A DNA stretch of 31,804 nucleotides. Source: Welwitschia mirabilis. Taxonomy: Eukaryota > Gnetophyta > Gnetopsida > Welwitschiales. The notes beneath the pieces were generated by a model. That model ran no database searches, had not been told where the DNA came from, and saw nothing but the letters and a program-made list of their open reading frames with translations. How positions within the stretch are numbered: position 1 is the first letter of the stretch; each line of letters opens with the position of its first letter. The position numbers and the translations under genes were made by a program. The stretch spans positions 5,388,015-5,419,818 of the forward strand of contig JBOZIK010000001.1 in NCBI GenBank assembly GCA_051453625.1. Reading direction: 5' to 3'. Below are positions 30,885-31,804 of this stretch, in pieces.

Positions 30885-31804
30885 GCCTAAATGGAAAAAA
30901 CTAAATATCCTTCATATTTATCATGGTAATATTTGTGGAGGTCATTTTAGTGGATAAAAAATATCAATAAAAATTATTGACTCTGGTTTTTATTAGCCTA
31001 GTATTTTTGAGGACTTTTTTGATTTTATTAGAAGGTGTAATGCTTGTCAATGTTATGGTAGCCATATTTGTTTTTATGCTATGCTCTTCAAATCTATTCT
31101 TGAATATAAACCTTTTTATTATTTGAGAACAGATTTTATAGGCCCTATCAAACCACATTATAATTAAAAAAAACTACATTTTAATGACTAATGATTATGT
31201 TACTAAATGAGTTAAAGCTATTTCTACTTTTACAAATGATGCCCAAACTATTTACAATTTTATTAAAACTTATATCTTGCAATGTTTTATTTGTTTTAGA
31301 ATTATCATTAGTGATCAAAGAACTCATTTTATTAATTATCTTTTTAGGAGACTTCTTCTGTCCATTGGAATTAAACATAAAGTACTCCTTGCTTATCATC
31401 CACAAACCAATGGTTAAGCTAAAAATGAAAATAGAGAAACAAAAAAAAATGCTTTAAAAATTTATCACTATTAATAAGAAATCTTGGAATTCTAAGCTTA
31501 ATGATGTTATTTGTGCTTACCATACTACTTGGCATAATTCTTTTGATTTTCACTTTATGAACTTGTGTATAGAAAAGTTTATATTTTACTAGTTAATGTG
31601 TGTTATAACTCTTATCATTTTTTCCATCAACTTAATCTTGTAGACCTTTATGAAAATCTTAAAAATAGATTAGCCTAACTCAATTAGTTAGATTAAGAAT
31701 GTACAGGTGCTATACATTATTAACTTATTCACAAAGCCCAAGATAAGTTCAAACATGATAAAAAATTACTTCATAAAAAGTTTAAACCTAGTTAACTTAT
31801 TCTT
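30885..31804 (+). pseudogene. Athila integrase, runs off the window
   Basis: Readable parts are HGNICGGHFSG, KISIKIIDSGFY, PSIFEDFFDFIRRCNACQ (H2C2 zinc domain, His and Cys pairs kept), YYLRTDFIGPIKPHYN (first catalytic Asp), MTNDYVTK, IIISDQRTHFINYLFRRLL (second Asp; the following Gly-Gly are changed), IKHKVLLAYHPQTNG and AKNENRETKKNALK (Glu), then ELVYRKVYILLV and the C-terminal QDKFKHDKKLLHKKFKP. Stops at 30994 (TAG for Trp), 31208 (TGA for Trp) and 31414 (TAA for Gln) are transition changes. Frame shifts also occur near 31165. The minus-strand frames here are shadows. Everything after integrase, including the 3' LTR, lies beyond the window. Confidence 0.85.

Noticed and set aside
30668-30904. 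Frame running through the 151-N gap
   Set aside because: Mostly undetermined bases. The real coding frame there is the RNase H copy from 30451.
31181-31457. Overlapping frames on both strands within integrase
   Set aside because: They are shadows. The integrase frame with conserved motifs explains the sequence.
1-31804. Host protein-coding genes, tRNA or rRNA genes
   Set aside because: I looked for exon-like open stretches, tRNA box A/B pairs and rRNA words on both strands and found none that stand out. Introns could hide small exons in AT-rich DNA, so absence is not proven.

Overview
The window looks like nuclear heterochromatin from a large, repeat-rich land-plant genome. The evidence is that it is very AT-rich, CpG appears scarce by eye, and almost every recognisable piece is a decayed plant retrotransposon: Ty3/gypsy of Athila, Tat-like and Tekay/Del-like (chromovirus) type, a Ty1/copia LTR, and a LINE fragment. 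I cannot name the species. I find no intact host gene, rRNA, tRNA or CRISPR array. None of the coding remnants is open over its full length.

Layout. 1-2,185: LTR or leader of a Ty3 element (element A), with a ~100-bp tandem repeat (247-588) upstream of a TATA box (701). 2,228-5,625: element A's decayed gag/protease region, an RNase H domain with its acidic residues still visible, a linker, and the first codons of reverse transcriptase. 5,626-8,425: a copia-type 3' end (acidic and proline-rich coding remnant, purine tract, LTR from 7,083). 8,470-8,985: a Ty3 integrase N-terminal half, plausibly the continuation of element A after a copia insertion. 9,000-11,330: unassigned AT-rich DNA with a possible promoter at 9,377. 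11,330-13,060 on the minus strand: LTR, purine tract and integrase C-terminus/chromodomain-like end of a Tekay/Del-like element. 13,704-13,923 is an assembly gap.

14,790-15,501 (minus) and 17,590-19,890 (plus) are unrecognised coding remnants, the second rich in coiled coil. Between them, 15,730-17,010 carries a dispersed ~35-bp motif and two hairpins. 21,086-21,775 is a diverged second copy of the element A leader. 21,795-24,070 is T-rich DNA without recognisable genes. 24,074-24,440 (minus) is the C-terminal zinc-binding region of a LINE. 25,700-31,804 is the best preserved element, an Athila-type Ty3 retrotransposon read in order: LTR end with promoter, tRNA-Asp type primer binding site, leader, gag with zinc knuckle, protease, RT, RNase H and integrase. 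It is interrupted by two N gaps and contains a repeated RNase H segment around the 100-N gap.

Two patterns stand out. First, the decay is dominated by C-to-T and G-to-A change: stops sit mostly where Gln or Trp is expected, and the primer binding site differs from the plant consensus only by such transitions. This fits long-term deamination of methylated cytosine in silenced DNA. Second, a ~100-bp repeat with a conserved core of about 40 bp occurs upstream of element A's promoter and again in the Athila leader 26 kb away. I see no convincing new functional system. The most interesting points are the shared repeat, the domain order of element A, and the RNase H duplication at the scaffold gap.
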